Position numbers and translations under genes: made by a program
Assembly: GCA_029255105.1 (NCBI GenBank)
Contig: JAQWWH010000060.1
Span: 56,508-120,507, forward strand
DNA: 64,000 nt
Direction of reading: 5' to 3'
Source of the DNA: Flavimaricola sp.
Lineage (GTDB): Bacteria > Pseudomonadota > Alphaproteobacteria > Rhodobacterales > Rhodobacteraceae
The notes under the pieces: generated by a model
Database searches by the model: none
What the model saw: only the letters and a program-made list of their open reading frames with translations
Told to the model about the DNA's origin: nothing
Shown: positions 8,016 to 15,996 of the stretch, in pieces
Numbering within the stretch: position 1 is the first letter of the stretch
Layout of the letters: every line of letters starts with the position of its first letter

Positions 8016-10859
8016 GTGACCTATTCCCAACCCCAGATCGACCTGTCTCCCGCAGTCTCGGACGAGGTGCGCCAGACAACATGCTACATGTGCGCATGTC
8101 GCTGCGGGATCAACGTCCACCTCAAGGACGGCCCCGACGGCAAAAAGCGGGTCGCCTATATCGAAGGCAACAGGGATCATCCGGTCAACAAGGGGGTGCT
8201 TTGCGCCAAGGGCAGCGCCGGCATCATGCAGATCAACGCCCCTTCCCGTCTCAAGGCCCCGCTGAAACGGACCGGCCCCCGCGGCTCGGGCCAGTTCGAA
8301 GAGATCAGCTGGGATGAAGCGTTAGAGCTTGCGACCAATTGGCTCAAGCCGCTGCGCGAAACAGCCCCAGAAAAGCTGGCCTTCTTTACGGGACGCGATC
8401 AGTCGCAATCCTTCACCTCGCTCTGGGCGCAGGCCTATGGGACACCCAACTACGCCGCCCATGGCGGCTTTTGCTCGGTCAATATGGCCGCAGCCGGCAT
8501 CTACACGATGGGCGGAGCATTCTGGGAATTCGGCCAGCCGGACTGGGACCATACCAAGATGTTCGTCCTCTTCGGCGTGGCCGAGGATCACGACAGCAAC
8601 CCGATCAAGATGGGCATCGGCAAGATCAAGGCGCGCGGCGCCAAAGTTGTCGGCATCAACCCCATCCGCACCGGCTACAACGCAGTGGCAGACGACTGGT
8701 ACGGTATCACCCCAGGCACCGACGGGTTGCTGATCCTGTCCCTGATCCACCTGCTGTTCAAGGCAGGCAAGCTTGATCTGACCTACCTTGCCCGCTTCAC
8801 CAATGCCGCCTGTCTCGTCAACGAAGACCCAAAGTCGCCGCAACACGGCCTGTTGCTGCGGGACGAAGACGGCAAGCCGCTGGTCATCGACCGCAACACT
8901 GGCAAACCAGCCCCCTGGGACGCGCAGGGGATAGAGCCGGATCTGGCCACGACCTGGCGGCACAAGGGCGTAACGCACCGGCCCGTCCTGCATCTGATGG
9001 CAGACCGCTATCTGTCCGAGGATTACGCCCCCGAAAAGGTCGCCACCCGCACCGGCATCCCCGCCGCCCGGATCCGGCAACTGGCCAGCGAGATCGCCCG
9101 CACCGCTTTTGACGAGGTGATCACATTGGACCGTCCCTGGACCGACTTCCGGGGCCACCGGCACGAGACTATGACCGGCCGGCCGGTCAGCTTTCACGCC
9201 ATGCGGGGCATCTCGGCCCATTCCAACGGGTTCCAGACGGCGCGGGCCCTGCACACCCTTCAGATCATCCTCGGCGCTGTGGAAACCCCCGGCGGGATGC
9301 GGTTCAAGCCGCCTTATCCCAAGCCGGCAACTGCCCATCCCAAACCCCATTGCAAGGTGACGCCCGGCCAGCCCCTGAACGGGCCACATCTGGGCTATCC
9401 ACAAGGGCCCGAGGACCTCTGCCTGACCGAGGACGGCAAACCCGCCCGGATCGACAAGGCGTTTTCCTGGGAAAACCCGCTCTCGGCGCATGGGATGATG
9501 CATATGGTGATCTCCAATGCCCACGCCGGGGATCCCTACAAGATCGACACCCTCTTCCTTTACATGGCCAACATGTCCTGGAATTCGTCGATGAACACCG
9601 AAGGCACGATGAAGATGCTGACGGATATGGACGACAACGGGGATTATGTAATCCCCCGGATCATCTACTCGGACGCCTATTCCTCTGAAATGGTGGCCTA
9701 TGCGGACCTCATCCTGCCTGACACGACTTATCTCGAACGGCACGACTGCATCTCGCTGCTCGACCGGCCGATCTGCGAGGCTGACGCAGTTGCCGACGCG
9801 ATCCGCTGGCCGGTGATCGAACCCGATCGGGACGTGCGCGGGTTTCAGTCGGTGCTCTGCGACCTCGGGCACAGGCTTGGGCTGCCCGGCTTTGTCGGCG
9901 ACGACAGTGGGGCAAAGTACAAGGACTACGCCGACTACATCACCAACCATATCCGCCGCCCTGGCATCGGACCGCTGGCAGGCTGGCGGATGGGGGAGAC
10001 CGGGCTGCAAGACGGGCGCGGCTCGGCAAACGAAGGTCAGCTGGACAGCTACATCGCCAACGGCGGTTTCTGGATGTCGCACGTGCCGGACGAGGCGGCC
10101 TATTACAAACCCTTCAACAGCGCCTATCAGGATTGGGCGGTAAAGATGGGCTTTTACGACAGCCCTCAACCCTACGTCTTCCAGCTTTACGCCGAACCGC
10201 TGAGGCGGTTCCAATTGGCCGCCGAAGGCGAAGGCAGCCACCAGCCCCCCGATTATCTGCGGCCACGGATCATGGCCCTGATGGACCCGCTGCCGATCTG
10301 GTACGCCCCCATGATCGACGGGGAGAAGGACCCAGCCGAATACCCGATCCACGCCCTGACCCAGCGGCCGATGGCCATGTATCACTCCTGGGGCAGCCAG
10401 AACGCCTGGCTCCGGCAGTTGCACGGACACAACCCACTCTACGTTCCGACGAAAATCTGGGAGGAAAACAGGTTCAAGGAGGGCGATTGGGCGCGGGTCA
10501 CGTCGCCGCATGGGTCCATCACGGTTCCGGTGGCCCATATGGCCGCGCTCAATGAGAATACGGTCTGGACCTGGAACGCGATTGGCAAGCGCAAAGGGGC
10601 CTGGGCGCTTGATGACAAGGCGCCCGAGGCCACGAAAGGCTTCCTGCTCAACCACCTGATCCATGAACTCATGCCGCCGCGCGAGGATGGGATGCGCTGG
10701 TCCAACTCGGACCCGATAACCGGTCAGGCGGCCTGGTTCGACCTGCGGGTCAAGATCGAACGCTCTGCCGCTCCAACTGAATCGCAACCCGCCTTCCCGC
10801 CAATCAAGGCTCCGGTCGCAAAAGGCCCCTCCACCCTCGCCTGGAAGGTCGGCAAATGA
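8016..10859 (+). CDS. soeA: sulfite dehydrogenase, molybdopterin catalytic subunit
   Basis: A 947-residue DMSO-reductase-family molybdoenzyme with a GTG start, supported by AGGAGG at 8004-8009. Cys23, Cys26, Cys30 and Cys63 give the N-terminal [4Fe-4S] motif; an extra Cys28 lies inside it. Cys153 in HGGFCSVNMAA is at the place expected for the molybdenum ligand. The N terminus has no twin-arginine signal, so the enzyme should face the cytoplasm, as SoeA does. With soeB and soeC it forms the membrane-bound SoeABC complex oxidising sulfite to sulfate and passing electrons to quinone. Location after xsc-pta-ackA supports sulfite as substrate; polysulfide or thiosulfate reductase is the main alternative from family alone. 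Confidence 0.88.
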   Translation: MTYSQPQIDLSPAVSDEVRQTTCYMCACRCGINVHLKDGPDGKKRVAYIEGNRDHPVNKGVLCAKGSAGIMQINAPSRLKAPLKRTGPRGSGQFEEISWDEALELATNWLKPLRETAPEKLAFFTGRDQSQSFTSLWAQAYGTPNYAAHGGFCSVNMAAAGIYTMGGAFWEFGQPDWDHTKMFVLFGVAEDHDSNPIKMGIGKIKARGAKVVGINPIRTGYNAVADDWYGITPGTDGLLILSLIHLLFKAGKLDLTYLARFTNAACLVNEDPKSPQHGLLLRDEDGKPLVIDRNTGKPAPWDAQGIEPDLATTWRHKGVTHRPVLHLMADRYLSEDYAPEKVATRTGIPAARIRQLASEIARTAFDEVITLDRPWTDFRGHRHETMTGRPVSFHAMRGISAHSNGFQTARALHTLQIILGAVETPGGMRFKPPYPKPATAHPKPHCKVTPGQPLNGPHLGYPQGPEDLCLTEDGKPARIDKAFSWENPLSAHGMMHMVISNAHAGDPYKIDTLFLYMANMSWNSSMNTEGTMKMLTDMDDNGDYVIPRIIYSDAYSSEMVAYADLILPDTTYLERHDCISLLDRPICEADAVADAIRWPVIEPDRDVRGFQSVLCDLGHRLGLPGFVGDDSGAKYKDYADYITNHIRRPGIGPLAGWRMGETGLQDGRGSANEGQLDSYIANGGFWMSHVPDEAAYYKPFNSAYQDWAVKMGFYDSPQPYVFQLYAEPLRRFQLAAEGEGSHQPPDYLRPRIMALMDPLPIWYAPMIDGEKDPAEYPIHALTQRPMAMYHSWGSQNAWLRQLHGHNPLYVPTKIWEENRFKEGDWARVTSPHGSITVPVAHMAALNENTVWTWNAIGKRKGAWALDDKAPEATKGFLLNHLIHELMPPREDGMRWSNSDPITGQAAWFDLRVKIERSAAPTESQPAFPPIKAPVAKGPSTLAWKVGK

Positions 10860-10872
10860 GGACACCCGCTCC

Positions 10873-10907
10873 CTTCGCTTTGTTCCAAATACTCCCGCCG
10901 GAGGCGT
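10873..10907. repeat. short intergenic repeat with CCAAATACTCCCGCCGGAGG
   Basis: TTTGTTCCAAATACTCCCGC, followed by CGGAGGC, lies between soeA and the next small gene. CTCCCGCCGGAG is a partial palindrome. It shares CCAAATA followed by C-rich and G-rich halves with the mosaic repeat at 6793 and is probably a shorter relative. It lacks the GGGGCAGAGCCCC hairpin. Confidence 0.45.
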
Positions 10908-10968
10908 CAACCGATGCCTCCCTGTGGCCGGCCAGAACGACAGCACCCACCAGCCAGGAGGACCCCCG

Positions 10969-11130
10969 ATGAGCAACCGCCAAATTCTCCTGCTGATCGC
11001 GGCCTTCATCCTGCTGACCTTTGGCTCTTTCATCTGGTTCGTGGTCACCTGGAACGCCGAGGCTGAACCACAGCTTGGCCATCTTGGCGCGCCCGGCGTC
11101 TATACAGAGACCAAGGACACCGCCGCATGA
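10969..11130 (+). CDS. small single-span membrane protein between soeA and soeB
   Basis: A 53-residue protein starting at ATG 10969, chosen because AGGAGG sits at 10956-10961; an upstream extension is possible only with an unsupported start. Residues about 5-26 (ILLLIAAFILLTFGSFIWFV) form one clear transmembrane helix, followed by a polar tail of about 25 residues ending ETKDTAA. It overlaps soeB by ATGA, so it is translated within the soe operon. I do not recognise a named family. A role as an assembly factor or accessory subunit of the SoeABC complex is inferred from position, in the way CydX or CcoQ accompany oxidases. Confidence 0.75.
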   Translation: MSNRQILLLIAAFILLTFGSFIWFVVTWNAEAEPQLGHLGAPGVYTETKDTAA

Positions 11131-11885
11131 CCCAGCTCCCTCCTCTATCCGCCGTCAAGCTTGGGCTCGTGATCGACCTCGACACCTGTGTTGGCTGTCA
11201 TGCCTGCGTCGTGTCCTGCAAAGGCTGGAATACGGAAAACTACGGCGCGCCGCTCAGCGATCAGGACGCCTACGGGGCCAATCCGTCTGGTACGTTCCTC
11301 AACCGGGTCCATTCCTACGAAGTGCAGCCAGCCGAGGGCCACGCCCAGCTGGTCCACTTTCCCAAATCCTGCCTGCATTGCGAGGACGCCCCCTGCGTGA
11401 CCGTCTGCCCAACCGGGGCCAGCTACAAGCGGGTCGAGGATGGGATCGTGCTGGTCAACGAAAGCGATTGTATCGGATGCGGCCTTTGCGCCTGGGCCTG
11501 TCCCTACGGCGCGCGCGAAATGGACGTCGCTGAAAAGGTGATGAAGAAATGTACCCTCTGCGTTGACCGCATCTACAACGACAACCTGCCCGAAGAGGAC
11601 CGGGTGCCCGCCTGCGTGCGGACCTGTCCTGCCGGGGCACGCCACTTTGGCGACCTTGGCGACCCGGAGTCTGACGTCAGCCAGCTTGTGGCCGAACGGG
11701 GCGGATTTGATCTGATGCCGGAACAAGGGACCAAGCCGGTCAACAAATACCTGCCCCCCCGTCCCCGTGACCGGTCCGAGGATGTCGATATTCTGGCGCC
11801 CTATCTTGCCCCCGTCACCGATCAGCCCAAGGGATTCGTCGGCTGGCTCGACAAGGCGTTGTCTGCACTGCCCGGGGGGAAATAG
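11127..11885 (+). CDS. soeB: sulfite dehydrogenase, iron-sulfur subunit
   Basis: The 252-residue protein is a DmsB/PhsB-type electron carrier with 16 cysteines in four ferredoxin clusters: DTCVGCHACVVSCKGWN near residue 20, CLHCEDAPCVTVCPTGA near 90, CIGCGLCAWACPYGA near 120, and the KKCTLCVDR/CVRTCPAGA pair from about 140 to 170. These clusters pass electrons from SoeA to the membrane subunit. No signal peptide is present, in keeping with a cytoplasmic catalytic module. It starts within the stop of the small membrane protein (ATGA) and is followed immediately by soeC. Confidence 0.9.
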   Translation: MTQLPPLSAVKLGLVIDLDTCVGCHACVVSCKGWNTENYGAPLSDQDAYGANPSGTFLNRVHSYEVQPAEGHAQLVHFPKSCLHCEDAPCVTVCPTGASYKRVEDGIVLVNESDCIGCGLCAWACPYGAREMDVAEKVMKKCTLCVDRIYNDNLPEEDRVPACVRTCPAGARHFGDLGDPESDVSQLVAERGGFDLMPEQGTKPVNKYLPPRPRDRSEDVDILAPYLAPVTDQPKGFVGWLDKALSALPGGK

Positions 11886-12761
11886 ATGCATCCCGCACCA
11901 TCCGTCATCCTGTTCACCACCCTGTCCGGCCTAGGGTTTGGACTGCTGTTCTGGCTGGGGCTTGGCATGCCCGGCCCGACCGGGGTCGTAGCGTTTGTCT
12001 TTTTTGCCATTGCCTACCTGCTGGCGGTTGGCGGCCTGCTGGCCTCGACCTTTCACCTTGGTCACCCGGAACGCGCGCTCAAGGCGTTCAGCCAGTGGCA
12101 GACCAGCTGGCTCAGCCGCGAGGCCTGGGCCTCGGTGGCGGCCCTTGTGGTGATGGCGGTTTATGGGGCGGGCCTTGTGTTTCTTGGCACAAAATGGACC
12201 GCGCTTGGCTTGATCGGGGCGGTGTTGTCTATTGGAACCGTCTTTACCACCTCGATGATCTACGCCCAACTTCGGACTGTTCCTCGCTGGCATCACTGGA
12301 CGACGCCCGCGGTTTTCCTCTGCCTGTCTCTTGGCGGCGGCGCACTTCTGGCCGGACAGATCCGCTTTGCCCTGCCGCTTCTCGCCCTTGCCGGTGTCGC
12401 CCAGGCCTACACATGGATCACCGGGGACGCCCGCCTGAGATCGTCGGGCACGACCCTGGCCAGCGCGACCGGCCTGCAAGGCGGCTCAATCCGCGCATTC
12501 GAGCCGCCACACACCGGCACAAACTACCTTTTGCGCGAGTTCGTCTATGTTGTCGGCCGCAAACACAGCCGCAATCTACGGGTCATTTCCCTGACTTTGG
12601 GATTTATCCTGCCGATCGTGTTGTTGCTGCTGCCGTTCAACCACATTCTTGCAGGCGTCGCCGTTGTGTCGCACCTCGCTGGGGTGCTAGTCGCCCGCTG
12701 GCTTTTCTTTGCCGAGGCAGAGCATGTCGTGGGTCTTTACTATGGCAAGCGCACCACCTGA
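11886..12761 (+). CDS. soeC: sulfite dehydrogenase, membrane anchor subunit
   Basis: This 291-residue hydrophobic protein has about eight transmembrane helices and belongs to the DmsC family of quinone-reactive anchors. Its ATG follows the soeB TAG with no gap. The segment LLASTFHLGHPERALKAFSQWQ, typical of DmsC/SoeC proteins, lies between helices 2 and 3, and STTL-like and HNH-type charged loops separate the later spans. It would tether SoeAB to the inner face of the membrane and transfer electrons to quinone. The operon ends here; 76 bp separate it from the galactose genes. Confidence 0.87.
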   Translation: MHPAPSVILFTTLSGLGFGLLFWLGLGMPGPTGVVAFVFFAIAYLLAVGGLLASTFHLGHPERALKAFSQWQTSWLSREAWASVAALVVMAVYGAGLVFLGTKWTALGLIGAVLSIGTVFTTSMIYAQLRTVPRWHHWTTPAVFLCLSLGGGALLAGQIRFALPLLALAGVAQAYTWITGDARLRSSGTTLASATGLQGGSIRAFEPPHTGTNYLLREFVYVVGRKHSRNLRVISLTLGFILPIVLLLLPFNHILAGVAVVSHLAGVLVARWLFFAEAEHVVGLYYGKRTT

Positions 12762-12837
12762 GCCTTGCCTTTGCCTGACCCTTGCCTTTGAAGGCCTGTG
12801 GCGACACGGTGCGGCGACCATCTGAAGGAGGCATGCC

Positions 12838-13608
12838 ATGGATCAAATCGCCACGTTTCATGACCTGCGTGGCGCGTCCGTGTTCATCACCGGCGGTGGT
12901 GGCGGGATCGGTGCGGCCCTGACCGAAGGCTTTGTTGCGCAGGGCGCCAAGGTCACTTTCGTCGGTCGAGGCGACTACACCGCCTTTGCCGACAAGCTGG
13001 GCGAAGCCTATGAAAACCGCCCCCTGTTCATCCGGTGCGACGTCACCGACACCGCCGCCTTGCAAGCCGCCATCGCTCAGGCGGCTGACCGCAACGGCCC
13101 GCTGTCGGTGCTGGTCAACAATGCCGCAAACGACATGCGTTATCCCGCCGAAGATGTGACCGAGGCGATCTGGGACGACATGATGGCCGTCAATCTCAAG
13201 GCCTACTTCTTTGCCGCACAGGCCGTCGCCCCTATGATGCGGGCCAAAGGCGGCGGATCAATCATCAACTATTCCTCCACCAGCTACATGATGGGCATTG
13301 CAAAGCTGTCTACATACATCGCCGCCAATGCGGGCATCATGGGCCTGACCCGCAGCCTGGCCCGCGAATGGGGACCGGACAGAGTCAGGGTCAATGCCCT
13401 CGCCCCCGGCTGGGTCCTGACCGAGAACCAGATGCAGAAATGGGCCACCGACGACGGGCTGGCGGCACACCGTGACCGCCAATGCCTCAAGGATTTCATG
13501 GAGCCGCAGGACATGGTCGGCGGCACCCTCTTCCTCGCCTCAGCCGCCTCGCGCATGTTGACGGGGCAGGTCATAGCAATCGATGCTGGCGTGGTGGTGA
13601 CCGGATGA
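12838..13608 (+). CDS. SDR-family sugar dehydrogenase with Y-x3-N active site
   Basis: A 256-residue classical short-chain dehydrogenase: TGGGGGIG near residue 18 binds the nucleotide, NNAAND near 95 is the NNAG variant, and the catalytic region has Ser in YSSTSY and Tyr160. The lysine of the usual YxxxK motif is replaced: Y160-IAA-N164. The overall sequence resembles the sugar 1-dehydrogenase group that includes Caulobacter XylB, which keeps the lysine. Operon context suggests oxidation of galactose (or arabinose) to the lactone. AAGGAGG stands before the ATG, and the stop overlaps dgoK by ATGA. Whether Asn164 supports catalysis is open. Confidence 0.75.
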   Translation: MDQIATFHDLRGASVFITGGGGGIGAALTEGFVAQGAKVTFVGRGDYTAFADKLGEAYENRPLFIRCDVTDTAALQAAIAQAADRNGPLSVLVNNAANDMRYPAEDVTEAIWDDMMAVNLKAYFFAAQAVAPMMRAKGGGSIINYSSTSYMMGIAKLSTYIAANAGIMGLTRSLAREWGPDRVRVNALAPGWVLTENQMQKWATDDGLAAHRDRQCLKDFMEPQDMVGGTLFLASAASRMLTGQVIAIDAGVVVTG

Positions 13609-14507
13609 GCCTGGCTGCAAACTGGATCGCCCTCGACTGGGGCACCACCCATGTCAGGGCCTGGGCCATGTCGGCCAGCGCCACCGTTCTGGACCAGCGG
13701 TCGTCGGACAAGGGGATGGGCCGCCTTGATCCATCCCAGTTCGAGGCGGCCTTGCAAGATCTCATCACCGGCTGGACCAACGGTCCCGTCACCGCCATTG
13801 CCTGCGGCATGGTCGGTGCCCGTCAAGGCTGGGCCGAGGCCGCCTATTCCGCCGTTCCTTGCGCTCCTCTGCCCGATGGGCTGACCCGCGCCCCGACCCA
13901 TGACCCCAACCTTACGGTGCTGATCATCCCCGGTCTGTCACAGGACAACCCAGCCGATGTGATGCGGGGCGAAGAGACCCAGATCGCTGGCTTTCTGGCC
14001 CTGAACCCCGGTTGGGACGGGGTGCTTTGCTTGCCCGGCACCCATACCAAATGGGTCGAGGTCAGCGCGGGTGAGGTTGTCAGCTTTCAAACCTGCATGA
14101 CCGGCGACCTCTTTGCAGCTATCACTGGCCACACCGTTCTGCGCCACAGCACAGGTGGCACTGACTGGGAAGAAGCCGCCTTTGACAGCGCCCTTGCCGA
14201 TACCCTGTCCCGGCCGGAAAAGCTCGCTGCACGATTGTTTTCGCTGCGTGCCGAAGGATTGCTGCATGGCCTCTCGGCGGGTGCTGCCCGCGCCCGCCTG
14301 TCAGGCCTGTTGATCGGGGCAGAGCTTGCCGCGACCCGTCCCTACTGGCTTGGCCAGCAGATTGGCGTCATCGGCGCCGGGGCCGTTGCGGGGCTTTATG
14401 TCCGGGCCTTGGCCGCACAGGGCGCTCCTGCCACACAGGCTGACGCCGCCCGCGTCACACTCGCCGGGCTTACCGCTGCCTGGCGCCGCTGGAAGGACCC
14501 CAAATGA
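13605..14507 (+). CDS. dgoK: 2-dehydro-3-deoxygalactonokinase
   Basis: The ATG at 13605 overlaps the SDR stop (ATGA) and gives 300 residues; longer starts would run far into the previous gene. [16 protein letters not shown] at the N terminus is the DgoK phosphate-binding motif, [14 protein letters not shown] at about residue 140 and FMTGDLFA-like [20 protein letters not shown] are family hallmarks. The enzyme phosphorylates 2-keto-3-deoxygalactonate at C6 in the De Ley-Doudoroff galactose route. It is followed by the aldolase gene with another 4-bp overlap. Confidence 0.93.
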   Translation: MSLAANWIALDWGTTHVRAWAMSASATVLDQRSSDKGMGRLDPSQFEAALQDLITGWTNGPVTAIACGMVGARQGWAEAAYSAVPCAPLPDGLTRAPTHDPNLTVLIIPGLSQDNPADVMRGEETQIAGFLALNPGWDGVLCLPGTHTKWVEVSAGEVVSFQTCMTGDLFAAITGHTVLRHSTGGTDWEEAAFDSALADTLSRPEKLAARLFSLRAEGLLHGLSAGAARARLSGLLIGAELAATRPYWLGQQIGVIGAGAVAGLYVRALAAQGAPATQADAARVTLAGLTAAWRRWKDPK

Positions 14508-15121
14508 CCCGGAACCTTATCGCCATCCTGCGCGGGATCACCCCGCCCGAAGCGTCGCCGATCTGTGCCGCCCTGATCGAGGCGGGGATTACCCGGATCG
14601 AGGTGCCGCTGAATTCGCCCGAACCGTTCACCTCGATCGGGGCGATGGTGACGGCTCACGGGGACACCGCCCTTATCGGGGCCGGTACGGTTTTGTCGGT
14701 CGAGGATGTGGGTCGCGTCACACAGGTTGGCGGCAAGCTCGTCGTGTCGCCCAACTATGACCAACGGGTGATCGTCGCCACCAAGACCGCAGGCATGCAA
14801 AGCTGGCCCGGCGTGATGACCCCGACCGAATGCTTCGCCGCGCTCAAGGCGGGGGCGGATGGGCTGAAGATCTTTCCCGCCAGCCTGATCGGAACTGACG
14901 GGGTCAAGGCGATCCGGGCGGTCCTGCCCGCTGGAACCCAGGTCTACGCCGTTGGCGGGGCGGGGCCTGCCAATTTTGCAACATGGATGCGCGCGACCGC
15001 CAACGGTTTTGGCATCGGCACCGCCCTTTACACCCCCGGCCTGTCCGTGGCCGAGGTGGCAGAGCGGGCAAGGACCATTGTGGCCGCCTATGACGCAGCT
15101 CTGGAAGAGGTGGCAGGATGA
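14504..15121 (+). CDS. dgoA: 2-dehydro-3-deoxy-6-phosphogalactonate aldolase
   Basis: A 205-residue class I KDPG/KDPGal aldolase. The order [43 protein letters not shown] and [11 protein letters not shown] follows the TIM barrel of the family; the lysine of LKIFPAS forms the Schiff base and the glutamate of IEVPLNSPE is the general acid/base. It cleaves KDPGal to pyruvate and glyceraldehyde 3-phosphate. Coupling with dgoK favours KDPGal over KDPG as substrate. Overlaps by ATGA with both neighbours. Confidence 0.93.
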   Translation: MTRNLIAILRGITPPEASPICAALIEAGITRIEVPLNSPEPFTSIGAMVTAHGDTALIGAGTVLSVEDVGRVTQVGGKLVVSPNYDQRVIVATKTAGMQSWPGVMTPTECFAALKAGADGLKIFPASLIGTDGVKAIRAVLPAGTQVYAVGGAGPANFATWMRATANGFGIGTALYTPGLSVAEVAERARTIVAAYDAALEEVAG

Positions 15122-15960
15122 TCTTTGACGATACCAACTGCCTGCTCGGCGAAGGCCCCCTTTGGCACCCAGAACGCGAAGAGCTGTTCTGGTTCGACAT
15201 CCTCGCCCGCCGCCTTCATCGCAAAGGTCAGGATTGGCAGTTCGACGACTATGTTTCGGCGGCGGGCTGGGTCGATGCGGATACGCTCATGGTGGCGTCA
15301 GCCAAGGCCCTGTCCCGCTTTGACATCCGCACCGGGCAAAGTGAGGTCGTCGTACCGCTGGAGGCCGACAACCCGCTGACCCGGTCCAATGACGGGCGGG
15401 CCGATCCCTGGGGCGGGTTCTGGATCGGGACGATGGGCGTCGATGCTCAGCAAGACGCAGGGGCGATCTGGCGTTTCTACCAAGGAGAGTTGCGCCGGCT
15501 TTACGCCCCTATCACCATCTCGAATGCCATCTGCTTTGCCCCGGACCGGTCGCACGCCTATTTCACCGACACGCCGTCCCAGCAGATCATGCGCCAAAGG
15601 CTTGACCCCGAAGCGGGCTGGCCCGTCGGCGCGCCAGAGGTCCACATTGACCTGAGAGGGACGGCGCACAAGGCCGACGGGGCCGTGGTGGACCGGGACG
15701 GCAACCTGTGGAACGCCCAGTGGGGCAGCGCCCGGGTTGCCTGCTACGACCCGTCCGGCGCCTTCCTGCGCGCGGTAGATTTTCCAGCATCCCAGACAAC
15801 CTGTCCGGCATTTGGGGGGCCGGACCTGTCCGTCCTGCACTGTACATCCGCCGCCGCCGGACTTAGCCAGAGCGAGCTTGGCAAACGCCCCGACTCTGGA
15901 CGGACCTTTGCTACAGCGACCTCGGCCCGGGGACAGGCAGAGCATCGCGTTATCCTCTGA
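15118..15960 (+). CDS. SMP-30/gluconolactonase-family sugar lactonase
   Basis: This 280-residue six-bladed beta-propeller has the SMP-30 landmarks: [20 protein letters not shown] at the N terminus with the metal-binding glutamate, [19 protein letters not shown] around residue 90 with the metal-binding Asn/Asp, [10 protein letters not shown] near 145, and [17 protein letters not shown] near 185. The family hydrolyses aldonolactones. In this operon it would open galactonolactone formed by the SDR. No signal peptide is visible. It overlaps dgoA and is separated from the beta-galactosidase by 36 bp. Confidence 0.88.
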   Translation: MIFDDTNCLLGEGPLWHPEREELFWFDILARRLHRKGQDWQFDDYVSAAGWVDADTLMVASAKALSRFDIRTGQSEVVVPLEADNPLTRSNDGRADPWGGFWIGTMGVDAQQDAGAIWRFYQGELRRLYAPITISNAICFAPDRSHAYFTDTPSQQIMRQRLDPEAGWPVGAPEVHIDLRGTAHKADGAVVDRDGNLWNAQWGSARVACYDPSGAFLRAVDFPASQTTCPAFGGPDLSVLHCTSAAAGLSQSELGKRPDSGRTFATATSARGQAEHRVIL

Positions 15961-15996
15961 CCCAGACCGCCCCCGCGTTCTTCATAAGGCACCCCC

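Noticed and set aside
8322..11048. 908-codon open frame antisense to soeA
   Set aside because: It mirrors the codon phase of a GC-rich molybdoenzyme gene, shows no recognisable domain, and soeA is clearly the real gene.
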